NCBI GenBank assembly: GCA_026647215.1
Contig: JAPKHC010000013.1
Location: 1-64,000 of the forward strand
Length of the DNA stretch: 64,000 bases
From: F1-120-MAGs118 sp013360535
GTDB taxonomy: Bacteria > Planctomycetota > UBA1135 > GCA-002686595
Direction: 5' to 3'
Shown piece after piece: positions 37,245 to 46,672 of this stretch. The notes beneath the pieces were generated by a model. It was not told where the DNA came from. It saw only the letters and a program-made list of their open reading frames with translations, and searched no databases. Position numbers and translations under genes: made by a program. Each line of letters begins with the position of its first letter. Position 1 is the stretch's first letter.

Positions 37245-37451
37245 GTGGGCCGACGCGGCTTGTACTGGTTCGCCAAGACGCTCGAGGGCGTCGGCATGAT
37301 CGTCGTGCTCGTCGGCGTCTTCGTCTCGATGACCGAGGGCTTCGAGGGGCGCGGACTCGAGTCGATGGCCTACGAGTTCCAGGGCCTGATGATCGGCGGC
37401 GGGCTGTTCCTCGTCGGCGTGCTGATCGAGCGCAAGCTCGGCACGCGCTAG
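37245..37451 (+). CDS. Small two-helix membrane protein
   Basis: A 68-residue protein starting with GTG directly after the GT9 stop, without any intergenic base. It has two hydrophobic segments (GVGMIVVLVGVFVSM and GLMIGGGLFLVGVLI) separated by a short acidic loop, and a basic C-terminus. No family is recognised. The tight coupling suggests a role with the glycosyltransferase, perhaps at the membrane. Confidence 0.65.
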   Translation: MGRRGLYWFAKTLEGVGMIVVLVGVFVSMTEGFEGRGLESMAYEFQGLMIGGGLFLVGVLIERKLGTR

Positions 37452-37581
37452 CGCCGCCGACGCCGTCCGAAACGTCCGGCGGCGGCGTCCGGATTCTGGC
37501 CTCGCGCTGGACTTGCGCAGATCTTTCCGGGCGATTTGCGAGCTGCCGAGAAGCTCGGCCACCACGCCGAGGATGGGGGGA

Positions 37582-37587
37582 TATACT
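37582..37587 (+). promoter_or_regulatory. -10-like TATACT before the FG-GAP gene
   Basis: TATACT is the best -10 match in this 287-bp gap and would give a leader of about 145 nt. No matching -35 was found. Nothing else was recognised in the gap. Confidence 0.3.
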
Positions 37588-37738
37588 CCGTAGCTGGCGG
37601 AACTTTTGTCCGGCCCGCTCCGTCAGGCGCTGCGCGCAGCAGCCTGCTCCGGTCCGGACCAGTCGGGCTCCGCTGCTGCCGTCCGCTCAAGACCGTACCT
37701 GTCCCGCTTCGTCGCCCCCCTGTTTCGGTGCCTCCAGC

Positions 37739-39904
37739 ATGGCCAACACCAAGCTCCCCGCGATCCTGATTGCCGCCGCCGTCCTGTCGGCCTCGGCTCA
37801 GGCGCAGGTCATCTTCACCAACGCCACGTCCCAGTTCCCCGCGAGCAACACCGGCTTCACCGAGAACGTGGACTTCGGTGACGTCGACGGCGACGGGGAC
37901 TTCGACGCGGTCCTCGCCGAGGGTGGCGACGCCGGTGACGACCAGAACAACATCTGGATCAACCGTGGCAACGAGCCGGGCGGCACGATCGGCTGGTTCG
38001 TCGACCGCACGTCGACCCAGTTCCCCGCGGTGCTCGACCAGAGCCGCGACATCGAGTTCGTCGACTTCGACATGGACGGCGACCTCGACATCTACGTGTC
38101 GAACACGTCCCAGATCTCCAACCAGTCCAACCGCTGGTGGGTCAACATGGGCGGTGCGCAGGGCGGCACGCAGGGCTTCTACGTCGACCAGAGCTCGACC
38201 CGCTGGGTCGGCCTCGGCCAGTCCGGCTCGTCGATCGCGCCCAGCCAGGTGCTCGCGGGCACGGGCTTCATCGACTTCTCCTGCGACTGCGACTTCGGCG
38301 ACCTCGACAACGACGGCGACAGTGACCTCGTCCACAGCTCCTACGGCGGCGCCTTCGGCGGCAACGTGCCGACGCGCCTGTTCCTGAACAACGGCACGGG
38401 CTTCTTCACCGAGTTCAACCCCTCGGGCTTCCAGCTCGGCGGCCAGCAGATCAACAACGGCAACCCGGGCATCTGGGCCCAGGGCACGCAGAGCGCGAAC
38501 ACGACCAACGCCACGGGCGCCAACTGCGACATCGCCAGCTCGGCGCTCGACATCGACGTCGGCGACATCGACGGCGACTTCGACCTCGACATCCTGCACG
38601 GCGCCCGTCAGGAGCAGCCGCGGCTCTTCAAGAACCTGCTCGAGACCGGCTCGCTCGCCTTCCGCGACGTGACTGGCGCCTCGTTCCCCGCCAACTACTC
38701 CAACGGCAACGGCCACTACGAGCAGGAGATGGGCGACTGCGACAACGACGGCGACATCGACATCTACGGCCTCAACTGGCAGGCATCGACCGGCTTCAAC
38801 GACATCACGCTGCGCAACGACGGCGCCGGCACGTACTCGAACCTGCAGGTGCTCGCCGGCTCCAGCGCGGACGACAACGAGGGTGACTTCCTCGACTACG
38901 ACAACGACGGCGACCTCGACATCTACGTCGCCAACTTCTCGGGTCAGGACAAGCTCTACCGCAACGACTTCACGGGCACCGGCAACTTCAGCCACACGAA
39001 CATGCCGACCCTGATGCCGTCGGCGAGCCGCACGGCGCTCGACGCCGACTGCTCGGACCTCGACCAGGACGGCGACACGGACGTGATGGTCTCCAACGAC
39101 GGGGACCAGGCCGAGTACTACTTCATCAACACGCTCAACACGCCGGACACGTTCGCGCCCTACATCCCCAAGCTCGAGCAGGCTCCCAACCGCAATGCGG
39201 GGTTGCCTCCGACGGTGGTGCGCGCGCACGTGTACGACAACGCGGCCTACTACGTGACGTGGTACCACAACGTGCAGCTCGAGTACCGCGTGGTGCCCGC
39301 GGCCTTCCAGTCGGTCGCCATGGTGTCGAGCGAAGGTCAGGTCTTCCGCGGCAAGATCCCCGGCGCGCTCGCCGGCACGATCGAGTACCGCGTGCGTGCG
39401 ACCGACCGCCACGGAAACGTCGGCGTGTCGGCGACGAAGAGCTTCGTGGCCACGGGCAACTGCACGCCGCCGGTTTCCTACTGCACGCCGGGCACGACCA
39501 CCAACGGCTGCAACGCGACCCTGTCGGCCACGGGCACGCCGAGCGCGACTGCAACCTCGGGCTTCACGCTCTCGGTCAGCAACGTCGAGGGCCAGCGCCA
39601 GGGCCTGATCTTCTACAGCATCAACGGCCGCAACGCCGCGGTGTGGGCGATCGGCAACACGAGCTTCCTGTGCGTCAAGGCGCCGACGCAGCGCCTGCCG
39701 ACCCTCACGTCGGGTGGCACCAACAACTCGTGCACGGGCAGCTTCTCGATCGACTGGCAGGCGTGGATGGCGACGCACCCCAGCGCGCTCGGCCAGCCGC
39801 TGACCACGGGCCAGCTGTTCCAGGCGCAGTGCTGGTTCCGCGACCCGCCGGCCCCGGGCACGACGAACCTGTCGCAGGGCGTCGAGTGGCAGCTCTGCCC
39901 GTGA
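37739..39904 (+). CDS. Secreted FG-GAP/VCBS repeat protein with planctomycete-type C-terminal module
   Basis: A 721-residue exported protein. The signal peptide MANTKLPAILIAAAVLSASAQA is cleaved before QVIFTN. At least seven FG-GAP/VCBS-type calcium-binding repeats follow, each with a DxDxDGD-like loop (DVDGDGDFD, DFDMDGDLD, DLDNDGDSD, DIDGDFDLD, DCDNDGDID, DYDNDGDLD, DLDQDGDTD), forming an integrin-like propeller to about residue 450. A linker domain of 100 residues leads to a Cys-containing module starting YCTPGTTTNGC and ending CWFRDPP...WQLCP, which I recall as recurrent in planctomycete secreted proteins. Role: adhesion or surface display is likely; no enzyme motif is visible. A strong hairpin follows the stop. 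Confidence 0.88.
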   Translation: MANTKLPAILIAAAVLSASAQAQVIFTNATSQFPASNTGFTENVDFGDVDGDGDFDAVLAEGGDAGDDQNNIWINRGNEPGGTIGWFVDRTSTQFPAVLDQSRDIEFVDFDMDGDLDIYVSNTSQISNQSNRWWVNMGGAQGGTQGFYVDQSSTRWVGLGQSGSSIAPSQVLAGTGFIDFSCDCDFGDLDNDGDSDLVHSSYGGAFGGNVPTRLFLNNGTGFFTEFNPSGFQLGGQQINNGNPGIWAQGTQSANTTNATGANCDIASSALDIDVGDIDGDFDLDILHGARQEQPRLFKNLLETGSLAFRDVTGASFPANYSNGNGHYEQEMGDCDNDGDIDIYGLNWQASTGFNDITLRNDGAGTYSNLQVLAGSSADDNEGDFLDYDNDGDLDIYVANFSGQDKLYRNDFTGTGNFSHTNMPTLMPSASRTALDADCSDLDQDGDTDVMVSNDGDQAEYYFINTLNTPDTFAPYIPKLEQAPNRNAGLPPTVVRAHVYDNAAYYVTWYHNVQLEYRVVPAAFQSVAMVSSEGQVFRGKIPGALAGTIEYRVRATDRHGNVGVSATKSFVATGNCTPPVSYCTPGTTTNGCNATLSATGTPSATATSGFTLSVSNVEGQRQGLIFYSINGRNAAVWAIGNTSFLCVKAPTQRLPTLTSGGTNNSCTGSFSIDWQAWMATHPSALGQPLTTGQLFQAQCWFRDPPAPGTTNLSQGVEWQLCP

Positions 39905-39951
39905 GCTGAATCCAGCCTTCCGACGCGCGAGCGTCGGCCACGGTCTCCCAT

Positions 39952-39983
39952 GCGCGGGGCGGTCCAGTCGGGCCGCCCCGCGC
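39952..39983 (+). terminator. Hairpin terminator after the FG-GAP gene
   Basis: An 11-bp perfect stem GCGCGGGGCGG / CCGCCCCGCGC encloses a 10-nt loop and is followed by TGCTTTGGGG. It lies 47 bp after the stop codon. The T-run is short, so termination may be partial. Confidence 0.6.
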
Positions 39984-40158
39984 TGCTTTGGGGGCTGAAC
40001 TTCGCGGGCTCAGGCGGGAGCGTCCGCGGTTCGCCGCGAAATGCCGCGGAAACGGAGCGCGACGGCGTGCCGACGTCCGGTGTGCGTAGCGCTCTCGCCG
40101 TCGAACTGCGCATGTGACTCGACTTGCAGGCGTGCGCTACTTCGCGCGCTCGCCCCCC

Positions 40159-42345
40159 ATGCAGCCCCCTCGAACGATGCCGAACTCCGACCAAAGTCGC
40201 TCGCTCCACGAGCACTTCCCTGACCTGTGCTGGGCTCGCCCTGGAGCGATCGCCACTCTGCCCGTGCTGCTCGCCGGGGCCTTGCTCGCGCAGTCGGGCG
40301 AGCCTGCGCCCAAGCCGCAGGCCGACACGCGGCCGCAGGGGCCGCAGCAGCCGATCCCTGAAGTCGTCGTCAGCGCGAGCGACGCGCAGGCGGCGGGGGA
40401 ACTCGAGCGCACTCCGCTCGACAACACGGCCGGCCGCGACGTGATCCGGCCCGACGAGCTGCGCACTGGCGGCGTGATCAGCCTGCAGGAGATCCTGCGG
40501 CGCAGTCCCGGCGTACACACGTGGGACGAGACGGGCAGCGAGTCGCTCCCCAACGTCGCCATGCGCGGCGTGACCGCCAACGACGGCGCCTCGCGCTCGC
40601 TCAACCTCGCGATGACCGTCGACGGCATCCCGCTCTCGTCGGCGCCCTACGGCCACCCGGGCTCGTCGCTCTTCCCGCTGACGCTCGAGCGCGTCTACGC
40701 CGTCGACATCCAGCGCGGCGGCGCGAGCGTGCGCTACGGCCCGAACAACGTCTCCGGCGTCGTCAACTTCCTCACCAAGCCGATTCCGACCGCCACGACG
40801 TTCGAGCTCGGCACGCGGCTCGACAGTTTCAACAACGCCTCGCAGTACGCCTCGGCCGGCGGCACCTACGAGAACCTCGGCGTGTTCGTCGAGGGCGTCT
40901 ACAAGGACGGCGACACGTTCCGCCAGAACGGCGAGTACGTCATCCAGAACTACGCGCTGAAGACGGCCTACGCCTTCAGCGAGGACCTGCGCGTGCTGTT
41001 CCAGCTCGAGAGCTTCGAGGACCGCTCGAACCTCGCCGACGGGCTTTCGCTCGCCGACTACAAGGCCGATCCGTTCCAGTCGACGGCGCTGCAAAACCGC
41101 TTCGAGGGCGACCAGACGCGCGCGAGCACCAAGGTCGAGTGGAAGCTCACCGACCGCACGCGGCTGGAGTTCATCAGCTACTGGTACGACAGCTCGCGCA
41201 CGTTCTTCCTCGGCAGCCCGACGGGGTACATCAACAACCCGACCTACATCCAGGCGACGCCGCGCCCGATGGAAGTGTGGGCGTTCCAGCCGCAGGTCGC
41301 GCACGAGTACGAGCTCTTCGGCGCGCAGGCCGAGCTGTTCGCGGGCGTGCGGCACCTCGAGGAGAACATCCGGCGCCGCGTCGAGCGCTTCTTCCCCAAC
41401 GGCAGCTACCAGCTCATCTCCGACGCGGACTTCGACTACTCCGCCAACAGCGTGTTCGTCGAGACGACGATCGTGAAGGGCGACTGGCGCGTCACGCCGG
41501 GCGTGCGTGTCGAGGACGTGCGCATCGACGGGCAGGACACGCTCACGGCGAACGCTCCCAAGCGTGAGCAGGACTTCAGCGAGGTGCTGCCGGCGCTCAG
41601 CGCCTCGTACCTGATCGACGACACGTGGTCGGTCTACGCGAACGTGCAGTCGTCGTTCAAGGCGCCGGAGGCCCAGCACATCGACCTGGCGGCGAATCCC
41701 CAGGACCTGTCGGCGCAATACGCGTGGGTGTACGAGCTGGGCACGCGCGGCGAGTTCTTCGATCGGCGCCTCGCGGCGGACCTGACGCTGTACCAGATCG
41801 AGTACGAGGACCGCATCGAGCCCAACCCCGACATCTTCAACGTCTTCGACAACATCGGGCGCACGCGGCACCAAGGGGTCGAGCTCGCGCTCGACGGCGA
41901 CCTCTCCAGCGTGGCCTTCGACGGCCTGACGGCCTTCGCGAGCGCGTCGTACAACGACTCCGAGTACCTGAAGGGCCAGTACGAAGGCAACCAGCTCACC
42001 GGCACGCCGCACTGGCTGCTGTCTTGGGGCGTGCGCTGGGAGCACGCGCGCAGCGGCCTGTGGACCGGCATCGACGGCGTGTACGTCGACGACGCCTTCT
42101 CCGACCGCGACAACACGGTCGCGATCAACGCCGCCGGCACGCGCGGCATCCGGCCCGCGTACTCGATCTGGAACGCGCGCGTCGGCTTGCGGCGGCAGCT
42201 CTCGAAGAACTGCCAGCTGCGCGCGACCGTGCTGACGCGCAACCTGCTCGACGAGGAGTACTTCGAGGTGCGCTCGGGCCGCGGCCTGTACGCAGGCGCA
42301 CCCTTCAGCTACGGCGCCGAACTCGGCCTGACCTTCAGCTTCTGA
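40159..42345 (+). CDS. TonB-dependent receptor
   Basis: A 728-residue outer-membrane transporter of the FecA/siderophore-receptor type. After a signal region (LPVLLAGALLA) comes the plug domain (about 60-200: EILRRSPGVHTWDE, NVAMRGV, IQRGGASVRYGPNNVSGVVNF) and a 22-strand-type barrel ending in the aromatic terminus GLTFSF. It would import a substrate across the outer membrane using TonB energy; the substrate is not evident. An ATG six codons downstream and a GTG 15 codons upstream are alternative starts. Eleven bp after its stop begin two exported hydrolase-like genes, so a glycan or chelate may be handled jointly. Confidence 0.9.
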   Translation: MQPPRTMPNSDQSRSLHEHFPDLCWARPGAIATLPVLLAGALLAQSGEPAPKPQADTRPQGPQQPIPEVVVSASDAQAAGELERTPLDNTAGRDVIRPDELRTGGVISLQEILRRSPGVHTWDETGSESLPNVAMRGVTANDGASRSLNLAMTVDGIPLSSAPYGHPGSSLFPLTLERVYAVDIQRGGASVRYGPNNVSGVVNFLTKPIPTATTFELGTRLDSFNNASQYASAGGTYENLGVFVEGVYKDGDTFRQNGEYVIQNYALKTAYAFSEDLRVLFQLESFEDRSNLADGLSLADYKADPFQSTALQNRFEGDQTRASTKVEWKLTDRTRLEFISYWYDSSRTFFLGSPTGYINNPTYIQATPRPMEVWAFQPQVAHEYELFGAQAELFAGVRHLEENIRRRVERFFPNGSYQLISDADFDYSANSVFVETTIVKGDWRVTPGVRVEDVRIDGQDTLTANAPKREQDFSEVLPALSASYLIDDTWSVYANVQSSFKAPEAQHIDLAANPQDLSAQYAWVYELGTRGEFFDRRLAADLTLYQIEYEDRIEPNPDIFNVFDNIGRTRHQGVELALDGDLSSVAFDGLTAFASASYNDSEYLKGQYEGNQLTGTPHWLLSWGVRWEHARSGLWTGIDGVYVDDAFSDRDNTVAINAAGTRGIRPAYSIWNARVGLRRQLSKNCQLRATVLTRNLLDEEYFEVRSGRGLYAGAPFSYGAELGLTFSF

Positions 42346-42356
42346 AAGCACGAACC

Positions 42357-43406
42357 ATGCGACGCAACCTGGCCCTTCTTCCGCTCGCGCTCGCGCTCGG
42401 AGCCTGCGCGACGACGTCGACGCACGCGCCTGCGCTCGATCCCGGCGTTGTCCCGACGCGTGAGTTCGAGGTGCGCGGTGAGCGCGCCTTTCTCGCTGGC
42501 CACGAGGTCGACCTGTGGGGGATCCGCAGCGGCAACGCGCTCCTGAGTCCCAACATCACCGAACGGCACGTGCGCGCGCTCGACACGATGGTCGCGCACG
42601 GGATCAACTTTCTCGGGGTGTACCTGCAGGGCAGCCACGGCGGCTGGCCCGATCCGGAGGCGGGGCCGAACGCGTTCCGGCGCGACGGAAGCTTGAAGAA
42701 GGACTTCGGCGAGCGCCTGGAGTGGCTCGTGCGCGAGTGCGACGCGCGCGGGATGGTCGTGCTCGTCGGCATCCTCTCGCCGCGCAAGGATCAGGTGCTC
42801 GAAGGCGAGGCCTCGGTGCAGCGCGCCGTCGAGGAAGCGGCCGCGTTTCTCGAGCGGCGCGGCCTGCGCAACGTGATGGTCGACATCGTGCACGAGTTCG
42901 ACCACACCGAACGCATGGACCAGGACGTGCTGCGCGAGCCCGATGGCGCGGCGAAGAAGGCGCGGCTCGTCGGCTGGTTCCATTCGGCCTCGCGCGGCAT
43001 CGAAGCCGGCGTGTGCCCTTACGAGAAGTCGCCGACGGCGGACTCGTTCCCCGGCATGGACCTCCGCATCATCCAGAAGTCGATGCCGATTCCTGCGCGC
43101 GGTTTCGTCGTCAACGTCGAGACGCAGAAGCAGGACGCCTACGAGAACGACGGCTTCTTCACCGAGGGGCACGTCGACGCGATGGTCGCCGATTGGGAGC
43201 GCTTCCTCGCGGCACCGAACGCGGTGATGCTCTTCCACGCGGCCTACATCCAGGGCGTCGGCAACTTCTCGGGCACAGCGCCGCATCCTGAGATGGGCGG
43301 CTGGGGAACGAGCCCGAGCGATCGTGGTGTGCGCTTCTACTACGAGTGGGTGAGGGACCATGTCGGGCGCTGGGAATTCCCGCGCCACGTGCAGGAGGTG
43401 CGCTGA
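42357..43406 (+). CDS. Lipoprotein with glycoside hydrolase-like TIM-barrel fold (paralog 1)
   Basis: A 349-residue exported protein with lipobox LALGACA. It reads like a cellulase-family (GH5-like) barrel: VDLWGIRSGNALLSP, HGINFLGVYLQGSHGG, RLEWLVRECDARGMVV, MVDIVHEFDH, VVNVETQ, and the end VGRWEFPRH. A Glu follows strand 4 (HEF) and another strand 7 (VET), placed like acid/base and nucleophile, but assignment to an exact GH family was not possible. It overlaps the next gene by 1 bp and is its clear paralog. It follows the TonB receptor by 11 bp. Confidence 0.75.
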   Translation: MRRNLALLPLALALGACATTSTHAPALDPGVVPTREFEVRGERAFLAGHEVDLWGIRSGNALLSPNITERHVRALDTMVAHGINFLGVYLQGSHGGWPDPEAGPNAFRRDGSLKKDFGERLEWLVRECDARGMVVLVGILSPRKDQVLEGEASVQRAVEEAAAFLERRGLRNVMVDIVHEFDHTERMDQDVLREPDGAAKKARLVGWFHSASRGIEAGVCPYEKSPTADSFPGMDLRIIQKSMPIPARGFVVNVETQKQDAYENDGFFTEGHVDAMVADWERFLAAPNAVMLFHAAYIQGVGNFSGTAPHPEMGGWGTSPSDRGVRFYYEWVRDHVGRWEFPRHVQEVR

Positions 43407-44458
43407 TGGACACGCGGAAATTCGTGGTGATGGCGTTGCTCGCGTTGCCGGCGCTCGCGCAGCATCCGCTGCAGGCGCCGACGCGGGCGCAGCCGAAGAC
43501 GGAACCTGTCGCGACGCGCGAGTTCGAGCTGCGCGGCGGCGAGAGCTTTCTCGGCGGCGAGAAAGTCAAGTTGTGGGGCGTGCGGGTGAACAACTCGCTG
43601 ATGAGTCCCGCGGTCGCGGAGCGGCTCGTCAACAACCTCGACAATTACGCCGCGCACGGCATCAACCTGATCAGCCTGTCGCTGCAGGGCACCAACGGCG
43701 GATTCCCCGACGTCGACGCGGGCCCGAACTGCTTCACGCCGGACGGGCGCATCGTCGGCGGCTACGCGCGGCGGCTCGAATGGATCGTGCGCGAGGCGGA
43801 CCGGCGTGGCATGGTCGTGTGCCTGACGCTGATGATGCCGCGCAAGGACGAGCTCCTCCGCGACGAGGCCGCGGTCAAGCTCGGAATCGAGTCGACGGCG
43901 ACGCTGCTCGAACAGCGCAAGCTGCGCAACGTCGTCGTCAACCTCTACCAGGAGTTCAGCCACCCCACGCGCATCGAGTACGACTTCTTCCGCGAGCCCG
44001 ACGGCGAGTCGAAGAAGGCGCAGCTCACGGCGTGGTTCAAGGCCATCGCGCCGCAGATCGAGGTCGGCATCTGCCCCAACCACCTGAGTGGCTCGAAGAC
44101 GGCCTACCCGGGTTGTGACGTGCAGATGATCCACGAGGCGATGGCGATTCCGGCGACGGGATTCGTGCTCAACACCGAGACGCCCGATCCCGACCTCCCC
44201 GGTCACGAGGGCGTCGTCAACCGCTTCCACATCGCGCGCATGCAGGAGACCTGGAGCGAGTATCTGGCCGGTGGCCCGCGGATCGCGATGCTGTTCCGCT
44301 CGCCCTACCTCGAGGACGTGCGTGGGCAGCAGGGCACCGGGCCCAACCTCGAGATCGGTGGACGCGGGAGCGGCGATTCCGACCGGGGCGTGCGCTACTA
44401 CTTCGACTGGCTGCGAGAAAACGTCGGGCGCTGGGAGTTCCCGCGGCACGTGCGCTGA
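43406..44458 (+). CDS. Secreted glycoside hydrolase-like protein (paralog 2)
   Basis: A 350-residue paralog of the preceding lipoprotein, sharing the block REFELRG, LWGVRVNNSLMSP, HGINLISLSLQGTNGG, RRLEWIVREADRRGMVV, YQEFSH, NTETPD, and VGRWEFPRH. It has a plain signal peptide (KFVVMALLALPALA) in place of a lipobox, so one copy is membrane-bound and the other free or periplasmic. The ATG overlaps the upstream stop (TGATG) and follows AGGAGG. Substrate unknown; together with the TonB receptor it suggests a small uptake locus. Confidence 0.75.
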   Translation: MDTRKFVVMALLALPALAQHPLQAPTRAQPKTEPVATREFELRGGESFLGGEKVKLWGVRVNNSLMSPAVAERLVNNLDNYAAHGINLISLSLQGTNGGFPDVDAGPNCFTPDGRIVGGYARRLEWIVREADRRGMVVCLTLMMPRKDELLRDEAAVKLGIESTATLLEQRKLRNVVVNLYQEFSHPTRIEYDFFREPDGESKKAQLTAWFKAIAPQIEVGICPNHLSGSKTAYPGCDVQMIHEAMAIPATGFVLNTETPDPDLPGHEGVVNRFHIARMQETWSEYLAGGPRIAMLFRSPYLEDVRGQQGTGPNLEIGGRGSGDSDRGVRYYFDWLRENVGRWEFPRHVR

Positions 44459-44489
44459 GCCCGAGCGTGTCCGGCGCGGGCGGGCGGGG

Positions 44490-44495
44490 TAGGCT
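44490..44495 (+). promoter_or_regulatory. -10-like TAGGCT of the radical SAM/glycosyltransferase operon
   Basis: TAGGCT ends 15 nt before the GTG start at 44511. It lies in a 52-bp gap after the hydrolase-like gene and so marks a likely separate promoter. Confidence 0.35.
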
Positions 44496-44510
44496 CTTGC
44501 CCCGCCGCCC

Positions 44511-45617
44511 GTGAACGCCCTCCGTTACGCCTCCTTCGCCCTGCGCGGCTTCGTGCGTCGCGGTGCGCCGCTGCACCTGACGCTGTTCGTCACGGGGCGC
44601 TGCAACGCCCGTTGTCGGCACTGTTTCCACTGGCGCGAGGTCGCGGCCGGGGTCGCGGGGCCGAGTGCGGAGGAAGTCGAGCGTCTCGCGCAGTCCTGCG
44701 CGCGCCTGGGGCCGCTCGTGTGGGTGAGCTTCGGCGGTGGCGAGCCGTTCCTGCGCAAGGACCTCGCCGACCTGGCACATTCGTTCGGGCGGCGCGGGCT
44801 GCGGCATCTCGCGATTCCGACCAACGGTCTCGTCGAGGAGCGCCAGCACGAGGCGGTGGCGCGCATCCTGGCCGAAAACCCGGAGCTCTTCCTGTCGGTG
44901 GCGGTGAGCTTCGACGGGCCCGAGGCGATCCACGACTCGATCCGGCAAGTGCCCGGAGGTCACGCACGTTCGAAGGCGAGCGTGAAGGCCCTGCGCGAGC
45001 AGCGCGCGCGCTTGCCGCGCGAGCAGGCCGAGCGCCTCGGCGTCGGGATCCTCGTGACGCTCACGAGCGAGAACCAGCACGTGCTAGCGCAGCACCTCGA
45101 GGAACTCGTCGCGGAGCTCGCGCCCGACAACGCGACGCTCAACCTCGCGCGAGGCACGGCGATGGAGCCGCACCTCCTCAAGGTCGATCTCGAACGCTAC
45201 GCAGCGCTCGTCGCGACCAAGCGCCGCCTGCAGGCCGAACGCAAGCTGCCGTACTTCGACTTCCCGCTGGCGAAGCTCGCCGCAGCGCGCGACCGCGTGA
45301 TGTACGAGCACGTCGAGCGTGTCGCACGCGGCGATCTCAGCCGGCACCTGCCGTGCACGGCGGGCACGTTGTCGGCCGTGATCCTCGAGAACGGCGAAGT
45401 GCACCCGTGCGAGATCCTCGGGCGCTCGCTCGGCAACCTGAACGACGTCGGCTGGGACCTCGGGCGCGTGTGGGAGAGCGCGGAGGCGCGCTCGCTGCGC
45501 GAGGAGATCGAGCGCACGCGTTGCGCGTGTACGTGGGAGTGCGCGCAGGCCGACAACGTGCTGTTCGGGCCGCGCGCGTGGCCGCGGCTCGCGCGCGAGC
45601 TTGTGGGAGGCGCGTGA
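44511..45617 (+). CDS. Radical SAM/SPASM domain protein
   Basis: A 368-residue radical SAM enzyme. The cluster Cys are C31, C35 and C38 in GRCNARCRHC; the SAM-binding GGGEPFLRKD and SFDGPEAIHD segments follow. The C-terminal region has further Cys (PCTAGTL, HPCEILG, RCACTWECAQ) typical of SPASM auxiliary clusters, as in peptide-modifying and sugar-modifying enzymes. The GTG start is supported by position; it ends with a 1-bp overlap with a glycosyltransferase gene. No precursor peptide gene was found nearby, so a glycan or lipid substrate is more likely than a RiPP (inference). Confidence 0.9.
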   Translation: MNALRYASFALRGFVRRGAPLHLTLFVTGRCNARCRHCFHWREVAAGVAGPSAEEVERLAQSCARLGPLVWVSFGGGEPFLRKDLADLAHSFGRRGLRHLAIPTNGLVEERQHEAVARILAENPELFLSVAVSFDGPEAIHDSIRQVPGGHARSKASVKALREQRARLPREQAERLGVGILVTLTSENQHVLAQHLEELVAELAPDNATLNLARGTAMEPHLLKVDLERYAALVATKRRLQAERKLPYFDFPLAKLAAARDRVMYEHVERVARGDLSRHLPCTAGTLSAVILENGEVHPCEILGRSLGNLNDVGWDLGRVWESAEARSLREEIERTRCACTWECAQADNVLFGPRAWPRLARELVGGA

Positions 45618-46672
45618 TGCGGCTCGCGGTGCTCATCCCGTGCCACAACGAGGCGGCGGTGATCGTGCGCAAGCTGCGCAACCTCGCGGCCGCCGAGTAT
45701 CCCGGTTCGGACGAGCCGCAGCTCGTCGTCGTGATCGACGACGGCAGCAGCGACGCGACGGCGGGGCTCGCGCGCGCGGAACTGGCTGTTCTTGCGCCGA
45801 AAAGTGGTGCCGCGGCTCGGGTGGAAACGAGCGTGGTCCGGAACGACGTGCGGCCAGGGAAGAGCGGCGCGATCGAAGCAGGGTTGCGCGCGGTGGCGGG
45901 GCGTTGTGACGTGGTCGTGCTCACCGACGCTGATGTGCTGATAGAGCCGCAGGCGCTGGTCGAGCTCGCGCGGGCCTTCGAACGCGATCCGCGCCTAGGA
46001 ATGGCGACGGGCGCACAGCGCTTCGTACGTTCCTTGAGCGACGACGGCACGCTGCGCGGCGCGAGCGGGAGCGCGCTCGAGCGTGAGCCGAGCTTCTACG
46101 ACTGGGCCGCGGCGTGCGTGCGCAAGCTCGAGAGTCGCGTGGGCCTCGTGTTCAGCGTGCACGGCCAGCTGATGGCGTGGCGGGAGTCGCTCGCGCTCGT
46201 GCCGACCGCGGGGATCGCGGCGGACGACCTCGACTTGATGTTGCAGGTCCGTTCGAAGGGCGAGCGCATCGAGCAAGTCGCACGAGCCGTGTTCTGCGAG
46301 GTGCGCGCGCCCAGGGGCGACGCGCGCCGGCAGCAGGGCGTGCGCCGTGCGCGCGCGTTCCACCAGTTCCTGCGCCATCCGCGGATCGGCGAGCTGCGCG
46401 AGCGTGGATCGTGGCTCGCGCGGCGACAGGCGGCGCTCTACCTGCAGGCCGGTCGCGCACGGGGACCGTGGGCGATTCTCGTGCTGGGGAGCATCTTTCT
46501 CGCCGGCTGGCATTTCGGCCCGCAGGCTGCGATCGCCGTGACGATCTTCGACGCGCTGCTTTTCCTGCCGCCGTGGATCCTGATGCGCATCGTGCGCTCG
46601 CGCATGGAAGTGGCGGAGGCGCTCGAGGCGCGCTCGCGCATGCCGGAGCGCTGGGAGACGGCGCGGCGATGA
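45617..46672 (+). CDS. Family 2 glycosyltransferase with C-terminal membrane segments
   Basis: A 351-residue GT2 enzyme. It opens with LAVLIPCHNEAAVI, has the nucleotide-binding VVVIDDGSSD and the DxD-type LTDADVL, and the acceptor-side GIAADDLDLMLQVRSKG. Two hydrophobic segments near the end (ILVLGSIFLAGWHFG and VTIFDALLFLPPWILM) anchor it to the membrane, as in processive or lipid-linked sugar transferases. Its ATG overlaps the radical SAM stop (TGATG) and its own stop overlaps the next ATG (ATGA). Confidence 0.9.
   Translation: MRLAVLIPCHNEAAVIVRKLRNLAAAEYPGSDEPQLVVVIDDGSSDATAGLARAELAVLAPKSGAAARVETSVVRNDVRPGKSGAIEAGLRAVAGRCDVVVLTDADVLIEPQALVELARAFERDPRLGMATGAQRFVRSLSDDGTLRGASGSALEREPSFYDWAAACVRKLESRVGLVFSVHGQLMAWRESLALVPTAGIAADDLDLMLQVRSKGERIEQVARAVFCEVRAPRGDARRQQGVRRARAFHQFLRHPRIGELRERGSWLARRQAALYLQAGRARGPWAILVLGSIFLAGWHFGPQAAIAVTIFDALLFLPPWILMRIVRSRMEVAEALEARSRMPERWETARR

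Noticed and set aside
37860..39110. Repeated GACGGCGAC-type blocks that might suggest a DNA repeat or CRISPR array
   Set aside because: They encode the calcium-binding DxDxDGD loops of the FG-GAP protein; spacing and sequence vary as protein repeats do.
37448..39778. A 776-codon open frame antisense to the FG-GAP gene
   Set aside because: It is a mirror of GC-rich coding on the other strand, Arg/Val-rich without motifs; the plus strand has signal peptide and repeats.
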